From Colwellia sp. (GTDB lineage Bacteria; Pseudomonadota; Gammaproteobacteria; Enterobacterales; Alteromonadaceae): DNA of 62,416 nucleotides. The stretch is from the NCBI GenBank assembly GCA_029938115.1, contig JAPYOP010000010.1, positions 41,787 through 104,202 on the forward strand, in the 5' to 3' direction. Shown here in pieces: positions 54,124 through 62,416 of the stretch. The notes beneath the pieces are model-generated. The model was not told where the DNA came from, did not search any database, and worked only from the letters and a program-made list of their open reading frames with translations. Each line of letters begins with the position of its first letter. Within the stretch, counting starts at the first letter, position 1. Position numbers and translations under genes: made by a program.

Positions 54124-55085
54124 TAGCTTTGTCCTCCTTTGCGGCCATGTAATGCAAGCTCATGCCTTGACAGAAAGTGCTGATAAACTTGCTCTAAATT
54201 AGCTGATTCAACATGAATATCATCAAGCTCACTTAGGTTAAGTAATTGCTTTAACACACTTAACTTTTCATGCTCTGGTACCATTAAAGTGTCCGGACAG
54301 GCATCAGTTAGAAAACATTTTAATTTACTATCTTGCGCCACCGCACCATTTAGACCACCTTCTTTTAAGGAGGTAGCTTTAATAACAACGGGTAATGCAG
54401 CTTGCTGACGTAGTTCACTCAAAGTCCCCATTGCTAATAGTTTTCCTGAAGATAAAATCATTGCTCGGTCAATATGCTGCTCAACGCCCGGTAAAACGTG
54501 CGAACATAAAATAATACTTGAGCCATTAGATTTAAGTTGATCTACTGTTTTATAAAAATCTCGGGTGGCAATGGGGTCTAAACCAACTGTTGGCTCATCA
54601 AGCAATAATAATTTCGGTTCACCAATAAATGCTTGTGCTAAGCCTAAGCGCTGACGCATGCCTTTTGAATAGGTTTTTACTTGGCGTTTCATTGCGTAAG
54701 TTATACCTACTTGCTCCAGTAAACCTATTGCTTGTTTCTTCGCATCTTTATTAGCAAAACCTTTTAATTTGACAAAATAAGTCAGCACTTCTAAACCAGT
54801 AAGCTGCTCATAGAAACTAACATTTTCAGGTAAATAACCCACTTTACTTCGGCTATGCCAAGCCTCTTTTGAATCAGGCGCCATACCCATTACTTCAACC
54901 TTGCCATGACTTGGTGAAATAACGCCAAGAATGAGTTTCATCATAGTGGTTTTACCTGCACCATTATGACCGAACAAACCAAGCACTTCGCCTTCATTTA
55001 GCGACATAGTCATAGAGCTTAACGCAGCTAATTGACCATAAGTTTTTCCAGCCTCAACTAAAGAGACTAACGGGGTATTCATCAT
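54123..55085 (-). CDS. nosF: NosF, ABC transporter ATPase
   Basis: A 320-residue ABC ATPase. Walker A is GHNGAGKTT, the signature is YSKGMRQRLGLAQ, and Walker B is LLLLDEPTVGLDP, followed by the H-loop His in LCSHVLPG. It starts with ATG at 55085, overlapping nosD by 4 bases (ATGA). It powers the NosDFY complex in delivering copper or sulfur species for the NosZ centres. The C-terminal ~90 residues after the ATPase core are longer than in basic ABC subunits, as expected of NosF. Confidence 0.95.
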   Translation of the reverse strand: MMNTPLVSLVEAGKTYGQLAALSSMTMSLNEGEVLGLFGHNGAGKTTMMKLILGVISPSHGKVEVMGMAPDSKEAWHSRSKVGYLPENVSFYEQLTGLEVLTYFVKLKGFANKDAKKQAIGLLEQVGITYAMKRQVKTYSKGMRQRLGLAQAFIGEPKLLLLDEPTVGLDPIATRDFYKTVDQLKSNGSSIILCSHVLPGVEQHIDRAMILSSGKLLAMGTLSELRQQAALPVVIKATSLKEGGLNGAVAQDSKLKCFLTDACPDTLMVPEHEKLSVLKQLLNLSELDDIHVESANLEQVYQHFLSRHELALHGRKGGQS

Positions 55086-56446
55086 TGTTGTTCCTGCAAA
55101 CGTTTTGCTTTTGTTTTATTAACAATCGCTATTTGTTCTTCATCAGAATTGGTTTGTAAGAAGTGAGGTCCCATTAAGGGATGACTATCTTTCACCCCTG
55201 GTGGTTTTAACACCGGAAATTGTTTTTGCACCCAACGTAAAATCAAAATGGCAGGACTATCCATGATCATTTTCATTTCAGGATATTGCCAAACGAGTTT
55301 ATCAATACCATCATTTGGCTCAAAAACAGCATCGCCAATGCCATCATTATTCATATCCCAGCCAAGGTAATTACTCCAATAATTACCCTTACCGTCCTTA
55401 CTCCACTCTTGCTTTTTATTAGAAACATACTTCACTTGCGTGGGGTTATTGATGAAACTATTGCCATAAATTTCTATATTTTCTGAGCCTGCAGTTAAAT
55501 GAATACCAATTTCAGCGGTATCAACAATATTACCTTCGAGCGTGTTATAGCCTGAATTATAAACAAACAAACCTTTACCATCTCGACCTAGCACTTTGTT
55601 TTCTGGCTTAGTCCAAACATTTTTAATGTGATTATTAGTAAAGGTGGATTGGGTGATAAAGTTTAGCAAAAAACCATAATCTTCACTGTCAGTGGTTTTA
55701 TTACCCACAATTGTTAAGCGCCTTGAACTCATTAAAGCATAACCAGCTCGTGTACTATAAGCGGTGTTATCTTTAACCGTATTATCGTACGAATACATAT
55801 AGTGAATACCATAGCGAAGATGATGCATGGTATTTGCTTCTATCACGTTATTCTGACTAGAAATAACATAAATGCCATCTCGTACTTCATAGGTTTCATT
55901 TTGATAAACATGACTATGGGTCACATTCGCCAGTTGAATACCGTTGCCCCGATCAGCAGAGCGCAGCGCTAAATTACCTTTAACCTTGTTGTTGTATATT
56001 TTTGATTTAGTCACATGGTTTAGCCAAATACCAAAACCATCACCTGATAAGATATTGTTCTTAATAACTAAAGACTCGACTCTTTCATTGTCAATTTTTT
56101 CATTTGAATAAATACCTGAGCTTTGTTCAGTGAGATCATCGCCCCAATTAACAATATTAAGGTTATCTATGGTGATATGAGAGTTTTTTAATATCAAGGC
56201 ATGACCTTTACCTTGAGCATCAATAATAGCGCCTTGCTCGCCGCGTAATTCTATTTGATGTGCAATAACGAAATTACCTAAGTAGCTACCTGCTCCTAGC
56301 ACCAAAACATCACCATTTTGGCTAGCATCAAGTACTTGTTGTAAGTTATCAGAAGGCGTTACTGATAATTCTTCTGCTAGCAGGTACTGGCTATAACTAC
56401 CCAGTAAAACCAGAAAAGAGAAGAACACAGTATGGACTTTTTTCAT
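55082..56446 (-). CDS. nosD: NosD, periplasmic beta-helix protein for NosZ maturation
   Basis: A 454-residue exported protein from ATG at 56446; an in-frame TTG lies 9 bases upstream. A signal peptide (MKKVHTVFFSFLVLLGSYSQ...) precedes a right-handed parallel beta-helix (CASH domain) with repeated NN/N-x-V ladders, for example NSHITIDNLNIVNW and TNNHIKNVW. NosD is the periplasmic partner that docks on NosFY and hands copper to apo-NosZ. It follows a terminator and short repeats after nosZ, so it may have its own promoter. Confidence 0.94.
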   Translation of the reverse strand: MKKVHTVFFSFLVLLGSYSQYLLAEELSVTPSDNLQQVLDASQNGDVLVLGAGSYLGNFVIAHQIELRGEQGAIIDAQGKGHALILKNSHITIDNLNIVNWGDDLTEQSSGIYSNEKIDNERVESLVIKNNILSGDGFGIWLNHVTKSKIYNNKVKGNLALRSADRGNGIQLANVTHSHVYQNETYEVRDGIYVISSQNNVIEANTMHHLRYGIHYMYSYDNTVKDNTAYSTRAGYALMSSRRLTIVGNKTTDSEDYGFLLNFITQSTFTNNHIKNVWTKPENKVLGRDGKGLFVYNSGYNTLEGNIVDTAEIGIHLTAGSENIEIYGNSFINNPTQVKYVSNKKQEWSKDGKGNYWSNYLGWDMNNDGIGDAVFEPNDGIDKLVWQYPEMKMIMDSPAILILRWVQKQFPVLKPPGVKDSHPLMGPHFLQTNSDEEQIAIVNKTKAKRLQEQQ

Positions 56447-56571
56447 CGCTAACAAGAAAAATTCATCATTGAGGTGTAAAGTGGCAACAGCATAGCATCT
56501 TTAATAATTTGACTGTTGATCTCAAATATAAAATTCAGATTTAAGCATTCAAGTAACAGCAAAAAGTACTT

Positions 56572-56594
56572 ATACCAAGTTGATTAAATTGGTA
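56572..56594. repeat. Short inverted repeat ATACCAAGT...AATTGGTAT
   Basis: ATACCAAGT (56572-56580) and the opposite arm AATTGGTAT ending near 56595 match in 8 of 9 positions. It resembles the ends of the palindrome at 2003-2061. It lies in the nosZ-nosD gap, and a related half copy is near 53291. Confidence 0.5.
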
Positions 56595-56620
56595 TTACTA
56601 TGAAAGAATTACAAATTTGT

Positions 56621-56653
56621 AAAAAAGCTCAATACCTCTCAGTATTGAGCTTT
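56621..56653 (-). terminator. Terminator downstream of nosZ
   Basis: The stem arms 56624-56635 and 56642-56653 are perfect 12-base inverted copies (AAAGCTCAATAC on the plus strand) with a 6-base loop. On the minus strand the stem is followed by T at 56623-56621, extending a U-tract of six. It lies 110 bases after the nosZ stop and separates nosZ from nosDFYL. Confidence 0.88.
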
Positions 56654-56680
56654 CAATTTACAAGGATAATGCCTTACTTT

Positions 56681-56744
56681 CACATTCTTCCACGCATTTC
56701 CATGTTTAACTTGCATGAGCGTGTGACAGAACCAGTTCTGCTCC
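56681..56744 (-). pseudogene. Remnant of a second nosZ 3' end (CuA region), frameshifted
   Basis: A 23-base segment (56682-56704) is identical to bases 56780-56802 of nosZ, which encode MEMRGRM. On the minus strand, the remnant reads EQNWFCHTLM in one frame, matching Nos[11 protein letters not shown], and then MEMRGRM followed by a stop in another frame. The two frames are joined by an extra segment of several bases. It lies 19-82 bases after the nosZ stop, before the terminator. It is too short to encode a protein. Confidence 0.8.
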
Positions 56745-56762
56745 AATCAAATATACTTAAAG

Positions 56763-58664
56763 CTATGAAGCTTCTACAAACATTCTTCCACGCATTTCCA
56801 TGTGCAACGCGTGGCAGAACCAATTACAGTAATACCATTGAACACCCGGTTTATTCGCTGTAAAGGTAATAGAAGCTGTTGCTTGTGGACCAATTTCCAT
56901 TTGCACGCCATGGTTAGTCATACAGAAGCCATGTGTTACATCTTCTACTTGGTCAAGGTTAGTTACAATAACCGTTACTTCATTACCCAATTTAACATTG
57001 AAAGATTCCATGCCGTACGTTGGTGCAACTGAAGTCATGTAAACACGTACTTTATTGCCGTCACGTATAACTTTATTCTCACTCATCGTATCAACACCGT
57101 CACGTTTAGCTTGCGCTAATGTTTCAGCAAAGATTGAATCATCACGCGACCATACTTTATCAGGCTTAACTTTAGAGCGATGAATAATAGTACCGTCATG
57201 TGGTTCTGCAAAAGTAGGACCGTCATGTACAAGTTTCATTGTGTCGCCCGAAATATCAATTAACTGATCATTTTCTGGTTTTAATGGACCAACAGGTAAG
57301 AATCTATCTTTAGAGAACTTACAAAGTGAAACTAACCATTTGCCATCCGCATCACGGGTTTCACCTGAAGAAGTTGAGTTATGACCTGGCTGATAATGAA
57401 CATCTAATTTTTGACGGATGTAGTTAACTTTTTTACCTTGGTAAGCTTGAATTGCTTCTTCAATATTCCATTTAGCAATTTGGCTATCTAAAAATAAAGT
57501 AGTGTAAGCAAAACCTTTTTGATCGAAGGCAGTGTGTAATGGTCCTAAACCTAATTCTGGCTCACCAACAATAGTATCGCGCGGTTTGATTTCATCATTA
57601 AACAAGGCGTCAAGTTTGTCGATAGCTATAATAGAAACGGTTGGTGATAACTTACCGTTAGCCATAAAGTACTTACCATCTGGTGAAGTGTTCATACCGT
57701 GTGGAGACTTAGGCACTGGAATATAGCGAGTTAATTTTGAGCCTTTACGTCCATCTAACACAGGAACCTTGTTACCGTTATGTGTTTTAAATTTACCTGC
57801 TTTTACTGCAGCCTCACAACGAGCAAGGTTAAATACCACAACATGATCACGTTCTGAAGTAATCATTTCACCTAAGTTCATCCCCATTTCTGAGTTGTAA
57901 CAAGTAGAAGCGAAGTATTTTCCATCGTAATCAGCATCGGTATTGTCTAAGTTACCATCAACTATTACTTGAAAAGCAACTTCCATTTTCTCAGCATCAA
58001 TAACACTAAATAAAGAGCGGTAAGTGCTAACATCTTTCATGGAGTCTTTGCCGTCATTATTCATTGGAATTTCAAATTCACCATTACAAATAACGTATTT
58101 AGTTTGTGGTACTTTTTGAACACGTAAACCATGTACAGCTTGTACGTTTGGAATAGTGATCATTTTATCTACTTTCATTACGTTACAACGGATACGTGCA
58201 ACGCGAGAGTTGGCTTTATCATTAATAAATACATACTTACCATTATAACGGCCGTCAGTCATACTCATATGTGGATGATGAGAATCTCCCATCATGATGT
58301 CAGCGCTCTCGCCTTTAATACGCTTACTTTCGTCAGTTAAACCCCAGCCTGTCGCTGAATCTGTATTAAAAACAGGAATACGCATGAGTTCACGCATTGA
58401 TGGAATACCCATAATACGTACTTCACCGGAGTGACCACCTGACCAGAAACCATAATACTCATCTAATTCACCTGGGTGAACTACCGAGCTAGCAGCTTCA
58501 GACGATTTTGCTTTAGCTGTTGCTGCAAACATGGCAGCAGTCATTGGGGCAGCGACAACTCCAGCACCAATGAGTGCCGTTTTACCGAAAAACTTTCGGC
58601 GGCCTTCATTATCTAATTCGACCTCGTTTTTTGTATTTAAGCTTTTTTGCTCTTCATTACTCAT
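56763..58664 (-). CDS. nosZ: Nitrous oxide reductase NosZ, clade I (Tat-exported)
   Basis: A 633-residue periplasmic copper enzyme reducing N2O to N2. A twin-arginine signal is visible at R22-R23 ([20 protein letters not shown]), which marks the clade I (Tat-dependent) form. The seven-bladed propeller binds CuZ through H129/H130 (DSHHPHMS) and other His (e.g. [21 protein letters not shown]). The C-terminal cupredoxin domain binds CuA: C613, W615, C617, H621 and M624 ([12 protein letters not shown]), plus the VTHGF His. All key ligands look intact. GGAGAAA precedes the ATG. It follows nosR by 93 bases. Confidence 0.97.
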   Translation of the reverse strand: MSNEEQKSLNTKNEVELDNEGRRKFFGKTALIGAGVVAAPMTAAMFAATAKAKSSEAASSVVHPGELDEYYGFWSGGHSGEVRIMGIPSMRELMRIPVFNTDSATGWGLTDESKRIKGESADIMMGDSHHPHMSMTDGRYNGKYVFINDKANSRVARIRCNVMKVDKMITIPNVQAVHGLRVQKVPQTKYVICNGEFEIPMNNDGKDSMKDVSTYRSLFSVIDAEKMEVAFQVIVDGNLDNTDADYDGKYFASTCYNSEMGMNLGEMITSERDHVVVFNLARCEAAVKAGKFKTHNGNKVPVLDGRKGSKLTRYIPVPKSPHGMNTSPDGKYFMANGKLSPTVSIIAIDKLDALFNDEIKPRDTIVGEPELGLGPLHTAFDQKGFAYTTLFLDSQIAKWNIEEAIQAYQGKKVNYIRQKLDVHYQPGHNSTSSGETRDADGKWLVSLCKFSKDRFLPVGPLKPENDQLIDISGDTMKLVHDGPTFAEPHDGTIIHRSKVKPDKVWSRDDSIFAETLAQAKRDGVDTMSENKVIRDGNKVRVYMTSVAPTYGMESFNVKLGNEVTVIVTNLDQVEDVTHGFCMTNHGVQMEIGPQATASITFTANKPGVQWYYCNWFCHALHMEMRGRMFVEAS

Positions 58665-58757
58665 TGTATTTCTCCATTTTTTAAAATTTGTTGTATGTAC
58701 TAAATTATCCAGTTGTCGAGTTTCACTACGTTAGGGTCGACCTACATTGCTTTGTGA

Positions 58758-60941
58758 TTAACCTACATTTACGGCCGGTATTTCTGTTTCCTTGCTTTTG
58801 TATTTAGAATGAGCGGCTTTCTTTCTCGCTAACTTTTTTAATGGCGGACATTTCTCTTCATTAAAGTAAGTCACCTGACAATCTAAACAGTAATGGCACT
58901 CACGCATGTTAATAACACCATCAGGATCAATCGCTTGTATTTCACATTCTTTGGCACACGTTTTACAAGGTTGGCCACACTCTGGGCGACGACGTAACCA
59001 ACTAAACAGACGTATACTATTACTGGTTGATAATGCCGCACCTAATGGGCATAAATATCGACAGAAAAATTTACGGTTGAAAATATTAATTATTAGTAAC
59101 GCAGATGCATATAAAACAAACGGCAACTCACGATCAAATTTGAGTAAAAAGGTGGTTTTGAATGGCTCAACTTCAGCAAACTGCTCGGCAAGGGCTAATG
59201 ACTCCATAGATAAACCAAACAGGCCTAATAAAATTAGGTATTTAATCGCCCATAAACGTTCGTGCACAGCCCATGGCAATTCAAATTGTGGAATTTTGAT
59301 ATAGCGAGCGAAAATATTCATCAGCTCTTGTAACGCACCAAAGGGGCATAACCAACCACAGTAAACAGCGCGTCCCCATAAAATCATGGTGACCGCAGCC
59401 GCACCCCATAAAATAAATATCACAGGGTCTAGTAAGAATAAATCCCAAGAAAAGTCAGACATAAAGGCTTGAAGGAAAGTAAATACGTTCACTATCGACA
59501 ACTGACCGCCCCATGACCAGCCAATAAAGACAACGGTAATAATCAAAAACAAATGACGGAAGTTGTGCATAAAGGTGGGATGGCGAACTAAAATATCTTG
59601 CAAGAATAAGCTCATCACCACTATGGTCAGCAAAATAATGAGAATGGTTACTTCTGAACTTTTCTCTTGCCAAACCTGTTGAGTAAGTGACAACTCAGGC
59701 TCAGGCATAATCAATGGCGGGCGATCTACATAATTATCTAAGGTGTGATAATCGGCTTTAAAACTGGTAAAGAGACTTTCTAATGGTCCTGTTTGACGAC
59801 GAACTAATAACTCTAGGTGCCAATCTGAAGCTGGATTAAATTCATGATGCTCACGAACAATAAAGATAGATCTTTCACTAAACTTTGGTGCACTCTCAAT
59901 ATAAATATCAGGTAATCGACTATGATCTAAATCTCTAAAGGCAAAAGCATTGTCATTTTGCAGCATTTGAATACGATCAAAAATAGCGCCTCGAACATAA
60001 CCAGAGCCTTTAAACGAATAACCTGTCCCCATTATAACAATGGCATGTTCACCCTGCTTTAATGTTGATATTAAGTAGTCATACTCACTATCACCGAGTA
60101 AATTACGGCCAATCGTTGGAATATCGACTTGCGCAAAATATATTTCAGCAAACATGTCTTGTTTTTGCTCGGGCTTAGCTTCATCAACATGCTCAGCGTC
60201 AGTGCCAACAAAGGCATCATCAATTGTTTTTCTATTTAGATATAATTTTCGAATGGCACCGTTGCCTGTCAGCGTTGTCCAATCAGCAGCTTCAAAAACA
60301 TCGGGATAGATAGTGCCCATAGGCTGAATAGCTTCTTGGCTTTTACTGATAATGCCAAGTGACTGAGCCGCTAGTTTTGCCGCTTTAACAATAGCAACAT
60401 TCATAACCATTACCGTAACGGTTGCACCCGATAGACCATCAATATGTACAACGCCTTCAGTTTGATTACCGCCCACTTTCAGTCGACTTCTAACATTTAA
60501 GCCATCGTATTGATCCGTAAATTTATGAAGTTTAGATTCTGGAATACCCGCTAAGATGATCGGCTCATGATGCTCTAATACTTTTGCGCCTAAATAAATA
60601 CCTGCAGTATCAATAGCCACTAACATATTTACTGGTTCGCCTGAGTAGGCAGGAATTTTTGCTAAGTCATTGGTTTCGAAAGCGTAGCCTAAAATTTCTT
60701 GGTCTTTATCTTTTTGGTTTCCGTAAATGGTCCAAAGCAGCGGTGAGCCCTCTTTGGCTGAAACTTTGTCAGAAATATTAGTATGCTCAGGGAAAATTTC
60801 CTTGATTAACGGCATTGGATCTTTCGGAGGGCTAACAAATAAGGCTTGAGCTGGAAAGCTGATTGCCACAGATAGCAGAAAAAAAGGAACGAGTAAAACT
60901 AGCACCTTTTCTAGCATATTTTTAACAGGGAAAAAAAACAT
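58758..60941 (-). CDS. nosR: NosR, membrane flavo-iron-sulfur protein for N2O respiration
   Basis: A 727-residue membrane protein. After an N-terminal signal/anchor it has a periplasmic FMN-binding domain with the flavin-attachment motif DGLSGATVT, then membrane helices (about residues 425-640). It carries two CxxxCP motifs (CGWLCPFGALQE and CRYLCPLGAAL) and two C-terminal 4Fe-4S sets (CGQPCKTCAKECEIQ and CHYCLDCQ). The start ATG at 60941 follows AAGTGGA; a TTG directly before it gives one more residue. NosR passes electrons to NosZ and is needed for nosZ expression in model denitrifiers. A perfect FNR-type box lies upstream. No nosX/apbE gene is in the window. Confidence 0.95.
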   Translation of the reverse strand: MFFFPVKNMLEKVLVLLVPFFLLSVAISFPAQALFVSPPKDPMPLIKEIFPEHTNISDKVSAKEGSPLLWTIYGNQKDKDQEILGYAFETNDLAKIPAYSGEPVNMLVAIDTAGIYLGAKVLEHHEPIILAGIPESKLHKFTDQYDGLNVRSRLKVGGNQTEGVVHIDGLSGATVTVMVMNVAIVKAAKLAAQSLGIISKSQEAIQPMGTIYPDVFEAADWTTLTGNGAIRKLYLNRKTIDDAFVGTDAEHVDEAKPEQKQDMFAEIYFAQVDIPTIGRNLLGDSEYDYLISTLKQGEHAIVIMGTGYSFKGSGYVRGAIFDRIQMLQNDNAFAFRDLDHSRLPDIYIESAPKFSERSIFIVREHHEFNPASDWHLELLVRRQTGPLESLFTSFKADYHTLDNYVDRPPLIMPEPELSLTQQVWQEKSSEVTILIILLTIVVMSLFLQDILVRHPTFMHNFRHLFLIITVVFIGWSWGGQLSIVNVFTFLQAFMSDFSWDLFLLDPVIFILWGAAAVTMILWGRAVYCGWLCPFGALQELMNIFARYIKIPQFELPWAVHERLWAIKYLILLGLFGLSMESLALAEQFAEVEPFKTTFLLKFDRELPFVLYASALLIINIFNRKFFCRYLCPLGAALSTSNSIRLFSWLRRRPECGQPCKTCAKECEIQAIDPDGVINMRECHYCLDCQVTYFNEEKCPPLKKLARKKAAHSKYKSKETEIPAVNVG

Positions 60942-61034
60942 CAAGCATCCACTTCTTTAAAGCTATTGCAGTGGGTGACACAAGTACCGACTGCGACAAT
61001 ATGTCACAGTTTACGCTGTTAGTTTTTAACTGTT

Positions 61035-61048
61035 TTGATGTAGATCAA
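61035..61048 (-). promoter_or_regulatory. FNR/DNR/ANR-type box upstream of nosR
   Basis: TTGATGTAGATCAA is a perfect match to TTGATNNNNATCAA. Its centre is about 100 bases upstream of the nosR start, in a 329-base gap whose other contents are a terminator at 61181-61213. It indicates activation of nosR(Z) under low oxygen and/or NO by a CRP/FNR-family regulator. Confidence 0.8.
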
Positions 61049-61180
61049 AAAAAGTTATTGATAAAATATGAGGCAGAACAAAGAGATAATCCCCTATTTG
61101 TTTTATGGAATTATCTTCTAAATCATTTGAATCAAATGCTTAATCAGATCGCAGTGAGCTTATTGGTTCAAATCTAATTC

Positions 61181-61213
61181 AAAAAAAACCCCAAATTTTT
61201 CAATCTGGGATTT
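61181..61213 (-). terminator. Terminator of the CsgG-domain gene
   Basis: On the minus strand, AAATCCCA (61213-61206) pairs with TGGGGTTT (61193-61186) with one G-T pair, across a short loop, and is followed by TTTTT down to 61181. It lies 58 bases after the stop codon at 61271. Confidence 0.75.
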
Positions 61214-61270
61214 CTGTATAAGCTCAAGCACTACGGCAGCGCTTTGATTAAAGCATTGTTTATATTATTG

Positions 61271-62398
61271 TTAAGGAATACTAGTAAAACTATGATTCAA
61301 GCCTCTAACAATACGTCGCATACCTGACTGGATTCTTAAATCTTGCAGGCTAGCAAAACCAACCCAAACAACATCAGACGTTTTAATGTTAATAATTTTG
61401 GCCGTTACGCCAACTCGTGCAATATTAATATAAGAGCTTCTGGCGTTTCGAGCTGAATCAAATTCCCACTCTTGTAAAGTTTTCGGCATGGCAGGTAAAC
61501 GTTTAAAATCATCACCAAATTCATCATAAAAACCGATAAATTCATCGCGTTCTAAAATATAACGATTACGATCTTTAGGATCTACTTCCGGTGATAATTG
61601 AATGTTCTCACTTTTTGAAATGTATTCCGTAATAGCACCATAAATAATGTAATCAGCATTGATCAATTTACCCAGCTTTTTAGAAACCTCAAGATCGGTT
61701 AATTTAGTTTTTCCTTTTGCTAACATACCTTGTTCACGCATAACCCGCTCTATTTGCTCGCGATCTACAACATTATAGCCTTTTACTTGTAAATCTAAGA
61801 TGATGTTATCAGCAACCAAAGAGCCTGCACCTGAGCCTGCTGGCTCTTTAAAGGTCATTACTGCAATAGTGTGTTCTTTTTTCATATAAAAAGATGGTTT
61901 ACGGTTTGCTTCAATATCTAATGGTGTAATAGCAACACTTTTGGGATCTGGATAGATAAATTGCGGCGGCGCTGGACGTTTAGGTAATGGCTCTAAAGTC
62001 ACTAAAGTACTGCGACTACTATTATTTAGCTTCACCTGAACGATGGTCGGTTTATAGCCACGTTTAACCACTTTGAAATAGCCAGCAGCCCAGGTATGAC
62101 TAGTACGTCTTACTGAAGAATTATATGGGGTTGTCCCTATATGATTAGTAATATTTTGACGTGTGGTGCCCCAATAAACATCAGCTCCATGCACATTAGA
62201 GTTTTTTGCTGTTCTCGCTTTTAGGGTTTCATAATAATTATAATAAGTAGGCGGTGGTGGCCCAGAGTTACAGCCAGTAATAGTATAAAAAGTAAAAATG
62301 CTACCAACAAGTACCAAGGCACTCCAGATTACCGATATGATACGATTTTTGCTTTTCAGTGTGCTTTTATTTATGCTTTTATTTATGCTTTTTGTCAT
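61271..62398 (-). CDS. CsgG-domain lipoprotein
   Basis: A 375-residue lipoprotein (signal followed by lipobox TITGC). A PEGA-like or surface segment (residues about 60-140) precedes a CsgG-like domain from about residue 180: HTIAVMTFKEPAGSGAGSLVADNIILDLQVKGYNVVDREQIERVMREQ...LGKLINADYIIYGAITEY. Such CsgG-related proteins form or attach to outer-membrane secretion or assembly structures; curli genes are not present. AGGAAA precedes the ATG at 62398. The extreme N-terminus has a tandem (S)INK repeat encoded by a 12-base direct repeat. Confidence 0.75.
   Translation of the reverse strand: MTKSINKSINKSTLKSKNRIISVIWSALVLVGSIFTFYTITGCNSGPPPPTYYNYYETLKARTAKNSNVHGADVYWGTTRQNITNHIGTTPYNSSVRRTSHTWAAGYFKVVKRGYKPTIVQVKLNNSSRSTLVTLEPLPKRPAPPQFIYPDPKSVAITPLDIEANRKPSFYMKKEHTIAVMTFKEPAGSGAGSLVADNIILDLQVKGYNVVDREQIERVMREQGMLAKGKTKLTDLEVSKKLGKLINADYIIYGAITEYISKSENIQLSPEVDPKDRNRYILERDEFIGFYDEFGDDFKRLPAMPKTLQEWEFDSARNARSSYINIARVGVTAKIINIKTSDVVWVGFASLQDLRIQSGMRRIVRGLNHSFTSIP
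62362..62385. repeat. 12-bp tandem repeat in the CsgG-type gene start
   Basis: TGCTTTTATTTA occurs twice in direct succession (62362-62373, 62374-62385) and a partial third copy follows. On the coding strand it encodes repeated S-I-N-K residues before the signal helix. Confidence 0.85.
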
Positions 62399-62416
62399 GC
62401 TAATTTCCTGCAGAGA

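Noticed and set aside
56506..56535. Possible FNR-type site in the nosZ-nosD gap (TTGACTGTTGATCTCAA)
   Set aside because: The half-sites do not fit TTGATNNNNATCAA; too many mismatches.
56600..56863. Plus-strand open frame across the nosZ end and terminator
   Set aside because: It overlaps the terminator, the nosZ remnant and the nosZ 3' end in antisense; it is a by-product of these.
60971..61177. Open frame of 68 codons between nosR and the CsgG-type gene
   Set aside because: It runs across the FNR box and the nosR promoter region, has no ribosome site and no recognised motif.

Overview
The window is AT-rich gammaproteobacterial chromosome. Gene content and order point to a marine Alteromonadales member, most likely Colwelliaceae (Colwellia or Thalassotalea type). 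This rests on protein resemblance and synteny judged by eye, with no search run. No phage, insertion sequence, rRNA, tRNA or CRISPR array was seen, so it reads as core chromosome with a few accessory respiratory and signalling genes.

Positions 1-7217 hold the start of a DUF3820 gene, a RegB/RegA-type redox two-component pair, a 2OG-Fe(II) oxygenase, msrA, a GNAT acetyltransferase, nadC, a retropepsin-like protease, and ampD-ampE. Positions 7218-14352 are the pyruvate dehydrogenase operon pdhR-aceE-aceF-lpd. Two PdhR-like operators precede it and a strong terminator closes it. nadC / ampD-ampE / pdhR-aceEF-lpd / acnB follows the enterobacterial arrangement. Between lpd and acnB (20952-23759, a long, divergent AcnB) lie a lytic transglycosylase with two solute-binding domains, a small solute-binding protein, an M1 aminopeptidase lipoprotein and a small lipoprotein.

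Positions 24394-35629 carry a radical-SAM KamA-family protein, trhO, a secreted hypothetical protein, a class III cyclase with TPR repeats, a cation/proton antiporter, a two-TM potassium-type channel, a solute-binding protein, topB and a TonB/TolA-like single-pass protein. Positions 35894-40574 form a three-gene operon. It encodes a Tat-less molybdopterin oxidoreductase with a NapA-like active-site region, a fused DmsB-DmsC-type electron-transfer and membrane subunit, and a small unknown protein. A FabY-like ketoacyl synthase follows, divergent from a GlxA-type AraC regulator, then a dimeric dUTPase and a DUF2726 gene with a good sigma-54 promoter candidate.

Positions 45392-52677 hold an M13 peptidase, mtnN, a CbiB/AmpE-family protein, a rhodanese with an internal 30-nt duplication, a TRIC-family channel, plsC, rraB and two small envelope genes. 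Positions 52761-60941 are a minus-strand nitrous oxide reductase cluster transcribed nosR, nosZ, then nosD-nosF-nosY-nosL. A perfect FNR/DNR-type box lies upstream of nosR. A terminator after nosZ separates it from nosDFYL. Between nosZ and that terminator lies a frameshifted remnant of a second nosZ 3' end. A CsgG-domain lipoprotein gene closes the window.

Functionally, the window joins central carbon entry to the TCA cycle (PDH, AcnB) with redox-controlled respiration (RegBA-like pair, Mo-enzyme operon, N2O reduction) and cell-wall recycling (AmpD, lytic transglycosylase). The most unusual items are the nosZ remnant, the Mo-enzyme operon with fused B and C subunits, the sigma-54 promoter before DUF2726, and an orphan terminator in the acnB-kamA gap.
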